A stretch of DNA of 64,000 nucleotides from Siphlonurus alternatus. Taxonomy: Eukaryota > Arthropoda > Insecta > Ephemeroptera > Siphlonuridae. The stretch spans positions 32,749,221 through 32,813,220 of the forward strand of contig OX463781.1 in assembly GCA_949825025.1 (NCBI GenBank). Direction: 5' to 3'. The position numbers were made by a program, and so were the translations under genes. The notes under the pieces are model-generated. The model saw nothing but the letters and a program-made list of their open reading frames with translations, ran no database searches and was not told the origin of the DNA. This document shows, in pieces, positions 35,748 to 46,071 of the stretch (positions are counted from its first letter, which is position 1; every line of letters starts with the position of its first letter).

Positions 35748-38700
35748 GTATAATTATTATTTATATACTGTATAAATATTTAGAAAATCACCCTAGAATC
35801 ACACAATCCTCAGGCAACTTATTGCTGAAAAACATCTTTACAGAACAAATTTCTTTGTTAATAAGTATTTATTTATTTTTTTTATTTTATTTTTTATTTT
35901 TTTTTTTTTTTAATTTTTCTTTAACTGCATTTTAAATTTTCACTTCTCTCAGACACGATGGTAAAAAGTCATAAATTTTACTGTCTGATGGGCAGAACTT
36001 TTTTCCAAAAGACTTGAATTATGCACGTCTTTATTTCTTGTATTATAAGAGTGCAATTCATTATTATGCTATATATCCAAAGAAAGTGATCCCCCCTGTA
36101 AGTTCAAATACTGCAGGCCTCACAGATCTGGTAGTCGAGCCCAGAAGAGTGCAGGAAAGGGTTCTGGGAGCCTGGTAAGCCCCAGCTTGGTCGCAAGATA
36201 ACTCTTACACACAAGGTTAAATACCTGGCCACACCCGAAAGGGTAAAATGGTGTCAAGGATATTTACTTTTTTATTTATACATAATATATAATTCTGGGT
36301 ATTTTTTTTTTTTTAAAACAGAGCACAAATTAAATATATATGTTGTATATACTAGGCAATGTTCACATTTTGAGATCTTTGAAATGGCCGACGCATGAAT
36401 CTTGCTTTTTAAAACGTAAAATTGTTCCGAGTGCTCGCTTTTGTAAAACAAAAAGTCTATTAAGATGACTTGGATAACTACCCCAAAAAATAATTCCATA
36501 TGCTCAATGAGAGTAAACATGTGCATAATAAATTGAGAGTAATGTATCTTGTGGTACACAATCCCTTGGCATATACAGAACAAAATTAGCCTGATTAATT
36601 TGTTAATAAATTTCCTCAATATGAATCTCTCGCATTTAACTCAATTAGGTAAAAGTTCATGAAGGTCATTGATTTAGCCAGGAAAAAAGACAGAGAAAGT
36701 GGGGAGGGTGGAGGAAAACCCATTCACAGCCCATGTATTTTTTTCTATAGTGGAACTGATTTCAAGGCCCTCTAAAAAAAGTATTCACCCAATTGCATAA
36801 TTGAACTTTAATTTTAAACCTGGCTTAACTTTTTCTTTTATTGTTGCATGAATCAAAATTAACAACCATAAGCCATGTTAAATTATTTTATGCATTTTTG
36901 GTGTTTTCTATGCCACTGATGATGGTGACCTCCATGTCCTGAACTAATTTATATGTCCACAGGCTACTAGGGTCATATGCTGCCCTCAAAAGCGTTCTGC
37001 TTGCTGACGTGCTGGTGGACCTAACTGGGGGCGTGTCTGAGATGTGGCTCCTCCCCTCATTGGGGGCTGGAGACTCTGAGGAAAGTTGGTGGCCACTCTT
37101 CCAGCGCCTCAAGGCTGAGATCATGCACCAGAGCCTCGTCACTGCCTGGGTCCGGCCTCAGGTGTGTGGTCAATTGCCCTCTCTCAAGCAAATGTTACTG
37201 TTCTTGACTAAAGCCCTTTTTTTTTTTTTTTTTTTTTTTCTTTTTCCTCTCTTCTCACCTTTCTATTTAAAAACATGGAATAGTTGTTTCTGCATAAAAC
37301 AAGGTTTGAACATTCCTAATTCAAAATCAGAAGACTTCTGAATAATAAGACAGAAGACATTCAATGAATACGGAGAAAAACTCAACAATCTTAACAAGAT
37401 GGCAGGTGAGGATGGAGGATTTTAATGTTTCATCAAGAAGCATCTGTTGGAAAGATTTGATCCTTCTTGTTGGTATTTAATATCAAAATTTCATCTGAGT
37501 CTGTGTACAAAAATTCAGAGTTCAACTGTATAAACATGGGAAAGTCTGAAACTCTTAATTTCTCAACTCATTCCGTATCATAAGAACACCCAATTATTTT
37601 GACTGCCGTACACCTTTTTCCCCCTATCCCCGTAGTTGAAAAGTTTGTAACTTTTGACTGCACTATCGCAGACGGATGAGGAAGGCTCGTCGGATCGCAC
37701 CTCTCTGGGTCTGGAGCTGGGACAGCCGTACCTTGTTCTGGCCGCGAAGAAAGTCTTCCTAGAGAGCTCGGCACTCAAAGGAATCCTCAAGTAAGTATCA
37801 AATCTGTCAGCATTCATTCCTTGTATGTGACATTCTGTAAACCCTAATAAGCACAGCAGAGTGAGGGTAACCATTACGTGTCATACATTGCTGTCTACAA
37901 TATAAAAATAATAAAAAATAAAGAAAACTGTCAAAAATCATGCTTATAATGCTTTTCATTTTTTGGAGGTACTCAAATTTTCTAAAAATTCAACTTCATT
38001 TCTAATTCTTACCGTATGTAAGCTCTTGAGTTTTTCTTGCAATTGTGTGTCGTCTCCGTTATTGGACTTAAAATTTGTAATTATGTTTGCAGGGGCAAGG
38101 AGAAGATAGCAATGGTGCGAGTGTGCAACCCTTGCATGACGATCCAAAATCCAACCATGTACGAAGCCACAGAAAAAAGGTAAGAATTGTGAGAACCTCC
38201 AATTGATATTTAGCTCTTTTATCTCCCGGTACAATGGTAATTAATTTATTTATGTAGAGAAATGTTTCAGGGTTGATTTTATATTACTTGTTGTTACTCG
38301 AAAACAACTGAGTGTATATTAAGTGTATTACGTTTTTAAAACCTTTTTTATATGTCACAACAGTCAAAATCATTGTCACACACACACACACATGCCATAT
38401 GTTGTATATTACAACATTCCTCGGTACAAAGCTCACTCCAGTGAAGTATAGGCAGCCAAAACTGCCTTCCTCTTACCAACTCCATCATCTAGTAATCAGT
38501 CACACCCATTTCAAGTCACGATCAAAAGTCTGTCATGAATGGAATTTGAACCAGGGACCTCTCGGACAAGAGTCAGATGCTGCAACCACTAAATAGAGCA
38601 GGATCACAATCAAATATCATTTTGCTTGTTAGAGATAACAGCAAAGCACTAAAGGAATAATATTCACTATAGTATATAGCTGCTACTCAATATATTATTA

Positions 38701-41700
38701 ATATAACAAATGCAGATGTAAAAGCTTGCACAACGATGGATTCTTCTTATTGGTCCTTTTTTTTTTCACACAGTTCAGAAAATATTATTTAATAATTATT
38801 AAAAAAAGTCCCCCTCCAGCTCTCTTCAGCATTTCCACTACCCCTCTCCCCCCCATCTCCCCAAAGTCTACAACCCGCCTCAACATATAATCAGCTCGAC
38901 CAATCCGAGCCCGCATTTTCGCGCAACCCTCTCTGCTCCACCCCGTCCAAAGTTGACGAGGTGGTAGTCTCAAACTCACCACTAAGGCTAAATATTCTCT
39001 TATGGAATGTGGAAGGCCTGAAAAAGCTAATACCTTTAATCTCAGACAATATTCTTGAGAACCGAGATATTATTGTATTCACAGAGACCTTCTTACTTGA
39101 ATCACTTGACATAAATGGCTACTACTCCTTCCACAACCTTGCTTTCAAATGGCAGAGAGGGAGACCGTTTGGAGGCATCTCATGCTTCATAAACCCAAAA
39201 CATGGTCCAATTTTAAATTTCTTAAAACTTAAAGATTTTATCATCATCAAAACTAAATATTTTACAGTCATTGCCATGTACCTTAATCCATATTTTACAG
39301 TTCTCAAACTAATGGAGGTAGTACTATATGCAATAAGCCTCACAGAAAATGATGCTAATGTAATTTTCACGGGCGATTTTAACTGTAGAATTGATCTTTC
39401 AAATGTCCCGAAACATCTACGAAACAAGACAGATATTCTATTAGACATTTTAAATTCAAATGGCTACTTACTCTCTAATAGCCCCCTAGAAAAAACTTTT
39501 GTAAACGCAAATGGTTCAAGTACAATCGACCTGCTTTTTTATAAACCTAAAAATTTTATATTAATAAAACATGTCATTATTTCTGAGACAAACTCGTCAC
39601 TGTTAAAGAGTCATCTACCCGGTGAAATTATTTTAAAATTTACCCCTAGCAATCCTCCCAATAAAAAACTTTTTTACAGATCAAATTATTCAAACAAAAT
39701 TGATATTAGAAATTATAATGACCAAATTTATACTTATGGTGATACCATAATTACTCATATCAATAATAAAGATGTAAATAGTCTAAATACTTTAATTACT
39801 AATGTCATTCTATATTCTACTATTGCAAAGAAAAATAATAAAAGAGTATCTAAACCCTGGTTTAATAGCGAATGTTATCTATCAAGGCAAGATCTTCTAT
39901 CAAAATTTCATGCCAGCAAATTATATTTATTCAAAAACCCAAATTTGCATGAGCAATTTATTCAGGCAAGAAGCTGTTATAAGGCTTTATTGAAACAGAA
40001 AGAATTAGAATTTAAAATTAAATCGGAAGATAAAATGATTAAAGACGCAGAGCTAGAACCATACACATATCTTAGGAAAGATAGACCACCAACTAAGTCA
40101 TGCCCAATTAACATAGACAAATGGGAAAACCATTTTACAAATATCTTAAATACAAATAAATTACAATCCGACCAAACTCTCAATCTTTTATCATTAACAA
40201 GAGACTATAATTGTAACTCAAATTATATTCCTCTTAATGAATTTGAAGTCTATAATTGTATGCAAAGCCTAAAAAACAATAAAGCTTCGGGCCCAGATTT
40301 TATTACGAATGAACATTTGAAGCTAGTAAGCAAGTCGTTAACCCCAACAATCACCAATATGTTTAACCTCTGTATTGAAACGGCTACAATTCCGGAATTG
40401 TGGCGGATCGCCTACCTAATGGTATTATACAAAGGAAAGGGTAACATTATGTCACCCGACTCATACAGAGGTATTATCCATGGTGATACCATGTACAAAC
40501 TCTTCTCGAGATTAATTGCAAACAGGCTTTTTGATTCCACCCACTATCTTATTCCAAAAGAGCAATACGGCTTTATGCCAGGACGTTCCACAATACAAGC
40601 TGTATCCACAGTATATAATCAAATTAAACTAGCATTGGAGAAGCCAAAGGGTCATTTATATATTGCTTTTGTAGACTTCAGAAAAGCTTTTGATTCGGTC
40701 AATAGGAATTTGCTCATTGAAAAGCTGAAGTCACTTAAAGTAATTCCTTCTGAAATTTTGAATATCTTAGCTGTTATTCTAAATATCAATTATGTATGTG
40801 TTCAAGATCGCTTATCATGTTCTAGTAATATTATTCAATCTAACGGAGTTTTGCAAGGAGACCCGAGCAGCTCTCTTCTTTTCAATCTTTTTACTGCAGA
40901 TATAACCGAGATTACAAAAGATATAAACTGTGAAAATGAAAATGATCAAGTCGTACTAAATTTATATGCAGATGATCTTGCTATTATTTCAAAGAGCAAA
41001 GTCAAGCTACAAAAAGCGCTAAATAATCTATCCATCTGGGCCAAAACAAATGGTCTAGAAATTAACACAGAGAAAACCAAGGTTGTTAAGTTTAGAAGAG
41101 GCGGACCGTTATGCAAAAACGATGAAATTTATTGTGACGGTCAAAAGATTGAATTTCTAAATTCATTTAAATATCTTGGCATAATACTTCAAATGACAGG
41201 GCATTCTTTTTCTAAACATATAACAGAAAGATGTAAGAACGCTATCACTGTTATGTACACTATCTCAGGGCTGTCTGGTCTATCCGTCAAAACAGGGCTC
41301 AAACTATTCAATTTAAAAGTCGCCCCTGTGGCTACTTATGGTATTGAAATTGTATGGCCTCATTTATCTGTATCCGATTTTGATAAATTAGAATCAGTAA
41401 AAGCCATGTTTGTTAAAAGATTACTGTGTCTGTCAAAATTTACCGAAACTAGACTGGCCTATAAACTGATAGATTCCAATTATTTTATTACAGAAATCAA
41501 AGAAATGTTTAAACTTCCAACGACAGATCAATATTCCAATTTTATAGCTGTCAGGAATCAAAAAGCTCAGGATATTAATCCTGAGTTTTACAGCACTGAT
41601 GCTATGACATGTAAACATTGGTGTCTGCCCCAATTGGATAGATCCAATGTTAGAAATGTTTTAACTCGCCAGGCTGTTCACGGCTTCCACCATCTAATTT

Positions 41701-44700
41701 GTAAATCTTCTGGTTATCATAAAGCTGAACAATCTTGTGTATGTAAATTATGTAATGAATATTGTAGCCAATATCATTTAAATATCTGTAAATCTAGAAT
41801 TAAGCCTATTAGCGATTATGCCAGGGGAGATTTCATATAGTCTATAGATTTTGAATAGCAATGAAGCAATAAGTTTTTTATTCTATCTATTTTCTATGTC
41901 ATATTTTGTTTTATATATGTGATTATATATATGATATATTATTATTATGGTGTAACAGGCTGTTAGTATCATCTGTTATTTTATTTTATATTGTTTTATT
42001 ATCATTTTCTATTGTTCTATTATTCTGTAACTATTATATATGTTTTGTATGTATGTTTTATGTGTTCTATTGTAATGTTTTTCTATAATGTATGTTTCTA
42101 GTGCTGTTAATATGTACACTTTCTGTGTTTAATAAAAGACTAATAATAATTATTGAAAGTGCATTTTTTTTTTTTTTTTTTTATTTCGGAGTGGTGCCTC
42201 CAGGGAGTCCATGGAACATGATCAGTTATTACATTTTTTTTTTTTTATTATTATTATTTCCCGGACTCAAAATTTTCTTTTTCTCATTTTTTGACATACA
42301 TCATATCTGACATTCAAAGAGTAACTATTACTGTAAACTACTTCTTTGCTATTGTATACTAATTTAATTACTTTATTTTAACTTTATTAATAGAGGTATC
42401 GTTCATTACTAAACTTCCTTTAAAATATATACAGTATGGCTTAAAAAGAAGTTGAACTGCGTCATGCTAGCAAGAACAACTGTGCAAAGTCAGATTTATT
42501 TGCTCACAGTGCAGGCACAGAGATGGGAGGCTCGGCATTTGTCTTCACCCACAAGCACTTGTCACGCATGCTGTCCAAAGTGCCAGAGTGGAGTCGGCTG
42601 ACGGAGACTGAGCGTCAGAAGATGGGACTGACAGTAGACAGCGAGCGAGAATTCTGGTGAGTTCGGAGGCACCAGCAGTACCCCAGTTTGTGTTAGCGAG
42701 CGAGAGTTCTGGTGAGTTCGGAGGCACCAGCAGTACCCCAGTCTGTGTTAGAGGCCTTTTGTTTATATTGTCGATCCCTCGTTCAAAATAAAGACTACCA
42801 TATCTGCCTACCTGGTGGTGTGTGCAACAATGAGCTGTCTGCTATATCAGGTGAATAGACAGTTTATTCCTGCACGCAATCATGGTAGACAGATAGTTCA
42901 TTATTCCAAAGAAGGGACAGTATAAATATATTTAAATATAACATTATTACAATAAAGCTTTATTTATTATTCATATCTGTAATGAAGTTCATAATTATTT
43001 TAAGATTGAGATATTAAGCAAGGATTGTTGTGTGTAGGATGCCTGCTGAGGACTTTCTGGGCCAGTTCTCGGAGCTGTGTGTGTGTCGCCTGCTGTCTGG
43101 ATCGGGCGCTCCTCCCCTGTCATGTGGTGCAGCGGGCGATAGTCGTCGTTGGCATGAGGTCAATCGGCTGGGCTCGTGGAAAACTGGGGGATCACCCCAG
43201 GTGTCTGGACGGTCCACCCCTTCTCATAGCCTTCTGAACAACCCCCAGTTCTTGCTAGATGTGGCTTCAAACAAGGGAGCAGAGGTGGTGCTGCAGCTGC
43301 TTCAGTGGTCTACCAAGGGTTCCTCTGAGGATACTAGGTTCCCGGCCATCGGCTTCACTATGCTCAAGGTGACTCACTCTTTCCATAACAGCCGTATCAT
43401 ACTAAAGAAGTCATTTTTTTTTTTTGTCATTCTACCAGTGTTGAAGTAAGGTTTGCAGAAAATTAACAATGCATGTACACTACTCTAGCTTAAAATATAT
43501 TTGAAAGCATTAAGCAAAGAAGATAAAATTAAGAATGTGCTTTAATGATTAATGTTGGTCACTTCCCAGTCAGTATGTTATGAATTGCCAAGCTCCCCTA
43601 ATTTTTAAAAATTTAAAAAATAATTTACAGTTAAAACCCTCAAACATGTGATTTTTTTTACTGTTATTATTATTATTTTCTTTTAACTATTGTTGATTTA
43701 ACTAGCCTGCATTTTTGCTAACTCTTTATTTCTAAATTATGTACAATTTAATAACATGACATGACATAATGGTTATCTTGCTACGTTTCTCTGACAGGTG
43801 GAGCAAAACCGTCAGTTCCGACTGCACTCGGTGCTCGGTCACTGCCCTTCGGTGCTCACCTCCGGACCGGTGCCACGACGTGAAGCTAACGGTCACACAC
43901 ACCTGGCGAGTGGGCGGTATCTGGTGGTGGCCCAGTCAGAGGGGGAGGTTCCCCCTGCCCCTCATCAAATCTCCTCGCCCCCTACCAACTTCCTGATTCG
44001 ATGCTTCTCTTCCGAAAACTCCAAACTAAGGCAAGTGCTATTTATGGAAAGCGGTAAGTAGGCAAACTGCAATGTTTCACCTTCATCACACACGTACATG
44101 AAAAACTGAAAATGAACTGATGTCACAGCTTCTCGTGAGTTCCTTATTTACATGTGCGATGGTGAAACAGTGCAGGTTGCCTACTTTTTATTTGCTAGCT
44201 ACTGATGGTGCTGTCCCAGAGTCATCATGATCTTATTTAGCTAACTGTCTTGCAATATCACTAGACCCTCACGTATTATGACAGCTACCACTAAAGAAAT
44301 TATACCAAACCATCTATTTATGATATATTTGCTTTATTTTTATTTTATATACTGTAATGTTATTGGTAGTCCAAGACAGTATGTATCTATTGTATGCAAT
44401 TACCATAAGCATTCAAACTTAACATCGGTATTGCTGCAACAAACTTGTATAAGTATGATCAGCCATGACGGACTTAAGGCTCGCATGATTTCGCTTTTCT
44501 ACGATCGTAACCTTACGATCGTACATTTCTCATTTAGAACCGGTTCTAAATTTCTTATCATACGACAGCATACGATATGAAGCTGTGTGCGCGCGCACAG
44601 CTGAGTGCATAGGTTCTTATTTTTTTTATCATACGCTGCGAAATCATGCGATTCTATCTGCGACCGGCCTAACTTTCTTCTATTGTTCTTTTTAAAATAT

Positions 44701-46071
44701 CGAAGAGCAAACTTAAATGATGTACTACATTTTTTTTATAACAAAAATATTGATGCAAGTTTATGCAAAACAACTTTATAAATTCAATTTCTTCCTAAAA
44801 TTACATGGGTTATGGGTTCTCTGAGGATTATTTCCAGTTTTTCCTCTTACAAGTATAAAGTACTTTATATGCTGTACAGGATATAATATTAGTTTTTATT
44901 TGTGTTTATTTAAATGTTAATTGTTTGCTAACAGTACTTAAATGAAAAATTCAAGAAGAGGCAAGAGATACTGTAATCATCAATTTTATCAATTCAATGA
45001 TCATAAATTTAAATGGTCTAGCATATGTAAATAGCTAAAGCCAATTAATGAATAAATATATCCACATAGTATAATATATGTACTGATCTTTCTAGGATGT
45101 TGGAATTCAAACTATAAAAAACTAAGCTAGTTTGCGCCAAGATAGCTTCTGGTATGCTGTTCTTGCTGTATCGACTGCGACCATTACAGCAATAATTTTG
45201 CAGGGCCATCACGCATGACGTCCCACAGCCCCCCTGGTGGGCCTTATGCTTCTCAGCAGAAGTGCAGTGCGTCACCGTGGTCACAGTCAAGGCAGCAGAA
45301 GGACTTAAGCACCACTCCAGCTTCTACTGTAAGACCATCAGCTTAGTGGTTGATCTAAAGTATGTGCAGTGCAAACGGGCTTAAAAACCACTGTAGAGAA
45401 AGGTTACTTTCTTATTTAATTTCACTGATAACAAACTGTCTTGTATTTGGAAATAGTTTATGAATAATATGAGCTAGTTTGTGCTGCAAGGTTTCAAGTA
45501 CTCAGTACTTTTTTTTAAAAAAATGGAATTACTGAAATTTATGATTTATCTTCTCATTTCTTTTTCTTTTCCTTAATTGTCTATGGATACTGCATTACAG
45601 TATTACTAACATGGAAGTTTCAAACAAATTTATTATCTGCTGCATGTTACTAGATGTCAGACGAGGTTGAAATTGTCAACATGCAGCTGTTCCTCCCATA
45701 CTGATTACATAACCATTGCCTCTGGGTAACCACTGAGCTTTACTGTTCCAGCGTGCAATCCATACTGTGAGATCCGCTGTGAAGGGGTGAAGGTTCGCAC
45801 TCCCGTGGTCCACGACAACACGGACCCTGGCTGGGAGAGCTCGTTTGTGTTCTACCGCAAGCACCCCGGCCAGCCCCTGGTGGCCCGTGTCCTCAGTCAC
45901 CGCGCCCTGCTGCCTGGTGTCCTGCTGGGCCAGGCCTCGTTGCCAGCACCTGTAAACCACCAGCCCTCCCTGCTGCGAGCAGACCTCAGCCTGCCAGGCC
46001 TGGAGGACGAGGTCTCACGAGGGGTGTTAGTGATCGAGTTCACCACCGAGGATGACCTCACCGCCATCTAG
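30271..46071 (+). CDS. Calpain-5/6-like protein, probable pseudoprotease, 11 exons, 695 aa
   Basis: Exons: 30271-30459, 30572-30703, 33550-33755, 36963-37161, 37672-37790, 38093-38179, 42510-42656, 43038-43368, 43798-44030, 45204-45328 and 45752-46071 (TAG). Phases are consistent and the product is 695 residues; human CAPN5 has 640. Layout follows calpain-5/6: N-terminal segment (RNIEWKRPT), protease core 1 (exons 2-4, with [20 protein letters not shown] and [10 protein letters not shown]), core 2 (exons 5-7, [15 protein letters not shown]), C2-like domain (exons 8-9) and a C-terminal C2 domain (exons 10-11, [16 protein letters not shown]). Active calpains use Cys, His and Asn. Here the Cys position is Pro89 ([11 protein letters not shown]), the His position is Gln260 (LGQPYLV), and only Asn294 (RVCNP) remains, without the usual following Trp-Gly. 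It is probably catalytically inactive, like mammalian calpain-6. Intron 9 needs a GC donor. Confidence 0.88.
30572..30703 (+). CDS. Calpain exon 2: lost catalytic cysteine
   Basis: This exon aligns with the QGxxGNCWFVAA segment of active calpains, but reads [19 protein letters not shown]. The nucleophile codon is CCC (Pro) at 30647-30649, and the oxyanion-hole Gln is Leu. The flanking ARTELWHW and ELCENPNF keep family similarity and the splice sites are intact, so this is substitution rather than a missing exon. Confidence 0.82.
30806..31116 (-). pseudogene. LINE C-terminal fragment in calpain intron 2, part 1
   Basis: On the minus strand it encodes [18 protein letters not shown] sequence, with a direct 36-bp duplication of the [12 protein letters not shown] coding segment, followed by the LINE tail CCCCAAACTGTGAGCC. 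The fragment is split from its upstream part (31493-31985) by a MITE. Confidence 0.72.
31124..31492. mobile_element. ATGGA-type foldback MITE splitting a LINE fragment
   Basis: Ends ATGGTTGCATTTTTTTATTT and complement. The arms CTGAATTTTTTCAGA and AACTAATTTTAAAAAAATAT match the family loosely. The core contains repeated GTGACGTCATC and AGCCAATCACAGCA motifs. LINE sequence continues on both sides. Confidence 0.8.
31493..31985 (-). pseudogene. LINE reverse-transcriptase fragment, part 2
   Basis: The minus strand encodes [20 protein letters not shown], cognate to [20 protein letters not shown] of the LINE at 26276-28129, with later frames broken. It is the upstream continuation of 30806-31116. 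Confidence 0.75.
31993..32255. mobile_element. Short MITE with G/C-tract ends
   Basis: Ends CTACAGTCACAGGGGG and its complement; a 21-base C run lies near 32225-32245. Inner repeats GGTAATGGTAGGGCT and AGCCCTTACCATTACC are inverted. Target duplication is unclear. Confidence 0.6.
32791..33155. mobile_element. TTAA-flanked foldback MITE in calpain intron 2
   Basis: Near-perfect foldback starting GGTAGAGATAATACGGATCA and ending with its complement, flanked by TTAA (32787-32790, 33156-33159). Inner arms (AAAATTATGAAAAAAATTTA, CCCCTATCAGTAGGTAAAAT) resemble the 4298 and 6161 elements. Confidence 0.87.
33857..34156. mobile_element. TA-flanked MITE just after calpain exon 3
   Basis: Ends GGGTCCGTTACCTGGTTGTG and complement (with one change), with TA at 33855-33856 and 34157-34158. 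GGTTGTGATGGCTGTGAAT repeats appear in the left arm. Tc1/mariner-type target. It starts 101 bases after the exon 3 donor. Confidence 0.75.
34556..35666. mobile_element. Palindrome-rich foldback element in calpain intron 3
   Basis: Ends GTTACCACCAAAAACCG and a near complement. Two copies of a 94-base near-perfect palindrome (34601-34694, 35528-35621) sit near the ends, built from GAGCAAAACTAGTTTTG and CAAGTTAAGCTCAAAACCCG. TA microsatellites lie on both sides. Non-coding. Confidence 0.78.
35678..35743. repeat. (TA)n microsatellite
   Basis: About 66 bases of TA next to the right end of the foldback element. Confidence 0.97.
35744..36962 (+). other. Calpain intron 3, right part
   Basis: T-rich tracts near 35885-35920 and no recognised gene. 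The segment about 36080-36250 (CCTCACAGATCTGGTAGTCG to GGGTAAAATGGTGTCAAG) has higher GC content and may be a repeat I do not recognise. Confidence 0.4.
37672..37790 (+). CDS. Calpain exon 5: lost catalytic histidine
   Basis: The exon aligns with the KGHAYAVTDVRKV segment of calpain core 2 but encodes [14 protein letters not shown]. The His codon is CAG (Gln260) at 37723-37725. Lys-Lys-Val downstream supports the register. The frame joins exon 6 without a gap. Confidence 0.78.
38345..38607 (-). mobile_element. tRNA-derived SINE in calpain intron 6
   Basis: On the minus strand: a tRNA-like head with CTCTTGTCCGAGAGGTCCC and the B-box GGTTCAAATTCC, then the same body as the SINE at 57218-57536 (ATGGGTGTG, GAGGAAGGCAG, GGAATGTTGT). 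It ends in a TG-repeat region. Diverged and not a functional tRNA. Confidence 0.78.
38801..42144 (+). mobile_element. LINE with intact endonuclease-RT frame in calpain intron 6
   Basis: The element is flanked by the exact 10-bp repeat AATAATTATT (38791-38800 and 42145-42154), as expected from target-primed insertion. It is 3344 bases long, ends after an AATAAA-containing 3' UTR, and holds one long open frame. The frame is already open at the first base with no ATG near the start, so the copy is probably 5'-truncated. Confidence 0.85.
38961..41840 (+). CDS. LINE ORF2: AP endonuclease, reverse transcriptase, Cys-rich tail
   Basis: The uninterrupted frame can be read from 38802 to the TAG at 41840; 38961 is a GTG and not a proven start. 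Endonuclease motifs: [24 protein letters not shown] and STIDLL, with a KSH in place of the usual SDH. Reverse transcriptase motifs: [66 protein letters not shown], the YADD box in LYADDLAII, and FKYLGIIL. The C-terminus has a [10 protein letters not shown]...H...C zinc-like motif. It nicks DNA and reverse-transcribes its RNA. It is not a CR1 relative of the minus-strand LINE. The lack of stops suggests recent activity; the KSH change may affect nicking. Confidence 0.9.
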   Translation: MVVSNSPLRLNILLWNVEGLKKLIPLISDNILENRDIIVFTETFLLESLDINGYYSFHNLAFKWQRGRPFGGISCFINPKHGPILNFLKLKDFIIIKTKYFTVIAMYLNPYFTVLKLMEVVLYAISLTENDANVIFTGDFNCRIDLSNVPKHLRNKTDILLDILNSNGYLLSNSPLEKTFVNANGSSTIDLLFYKPKNFILIKHVIISETNSSLLKSHLPGEIILKFTPSNPPNKKLFYRSNYSNKIDIRNYNDQIYTYGDTIITHINNKDVNSLNTLITNVILYSTIAKKNNKRVSKPWFNSECYLSRQDLLSKFHASKLYLFKNPNLHEQFIQARSCYKALLKQKELEFKIKSEDKMIKDAELEPYTYLRKDRPPTKSCPINIDKWENHFTNILNTNKLQSDQTLNLLSLTRDYNCNSNYIPLNEFEVYNCMQSLKNNKASGPDFITNEHLKLVSKSLTPTITNMFNLCIETATIPELWRIAYLMVLYKGKGNIMSPDSYRGIIHGDTMYKLFSRLIANRLFDSTHYLIPKEQYGFMPGRSTIQAVSTVYNQIKLALEKPKGHLYIAFVDFRKAFDSVNRNLLIEKLKSLKVIPSEILNILAVILNINYVCVQDRLSCSSNIIQSNGVLQGDPSSSLLFNLFTADITEITKDINCENENDQVVLNLYADDLAIISKSKVKLQKALNNLSIWAKTNGLEINTEKTKVVKFRRGGPLCKNDEIYCDGQKIEFLNSFKYLGIILQMTGHSFSKHITERCKNAITVMYTISGLSGLSVKTGLKLFNLKVAPVATYGIEIVWPHLSVSDFDKLESVKAMFVKRLLCLSKFTETRLAYKLIDSNYFITEIKEMFKLPTTDQYSNFIAVRNQKAQDINPEFYSTDAMTCKHWCLPQLDRSNVRNVLTRQAVHGFHHLICKSSGYHKAEQSCVCKLCNEYCSQYHLNICKSRIKPISDYARGDFI
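42155..42509 (+). other. Calpain intron 6, right part
   Basis: Begins ATTGAAAGTGC followed by a T run and GGAGTGGTGCCTCCAGGGAG, which looks like MITE debris of the ATGGA type, so the LINE may have landed in an older MITE. No gene is seen. Confidence 0.45.
42641..42750 (+). repeat. Tandem 55-bp duplication across the calpain exon 7 donor
   Basis: Units 42641-42695 and 42696-42750 differ at two bases. Each contains TTCTG|GTGAGTTCGG, so the 5' splice site exists twice (42656/42657 and 42711/42712). Using the second would add 55 bases and bring an immediate TGA after the Trp codon. Confidence 0.93.
44031..45203 (+). other. Calpain intron 9, predicted GC-AG
   Basis: The donor reads AAG|GCAAGT at 44030/44031 and the acceptor TTTTGCAG at 45203. 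Only this donor puts exon 10 in the frame that reads the C2 segment [20 protein letters not shown]. The nearby GTAAGT at 44054 gives the wrong frame. A decayed repeat with GCATGATTTCGC and its complement lies at about 44475-44660. Confidence 0.72.

Noticed and set aside
36080..36250. Possible exon with moderate GC content in calpain intron 3
   Set aside because: No frame connects in phase to exons 3 and 4, and the conserved KAYAK-LLGSY junction is already continuous without it.
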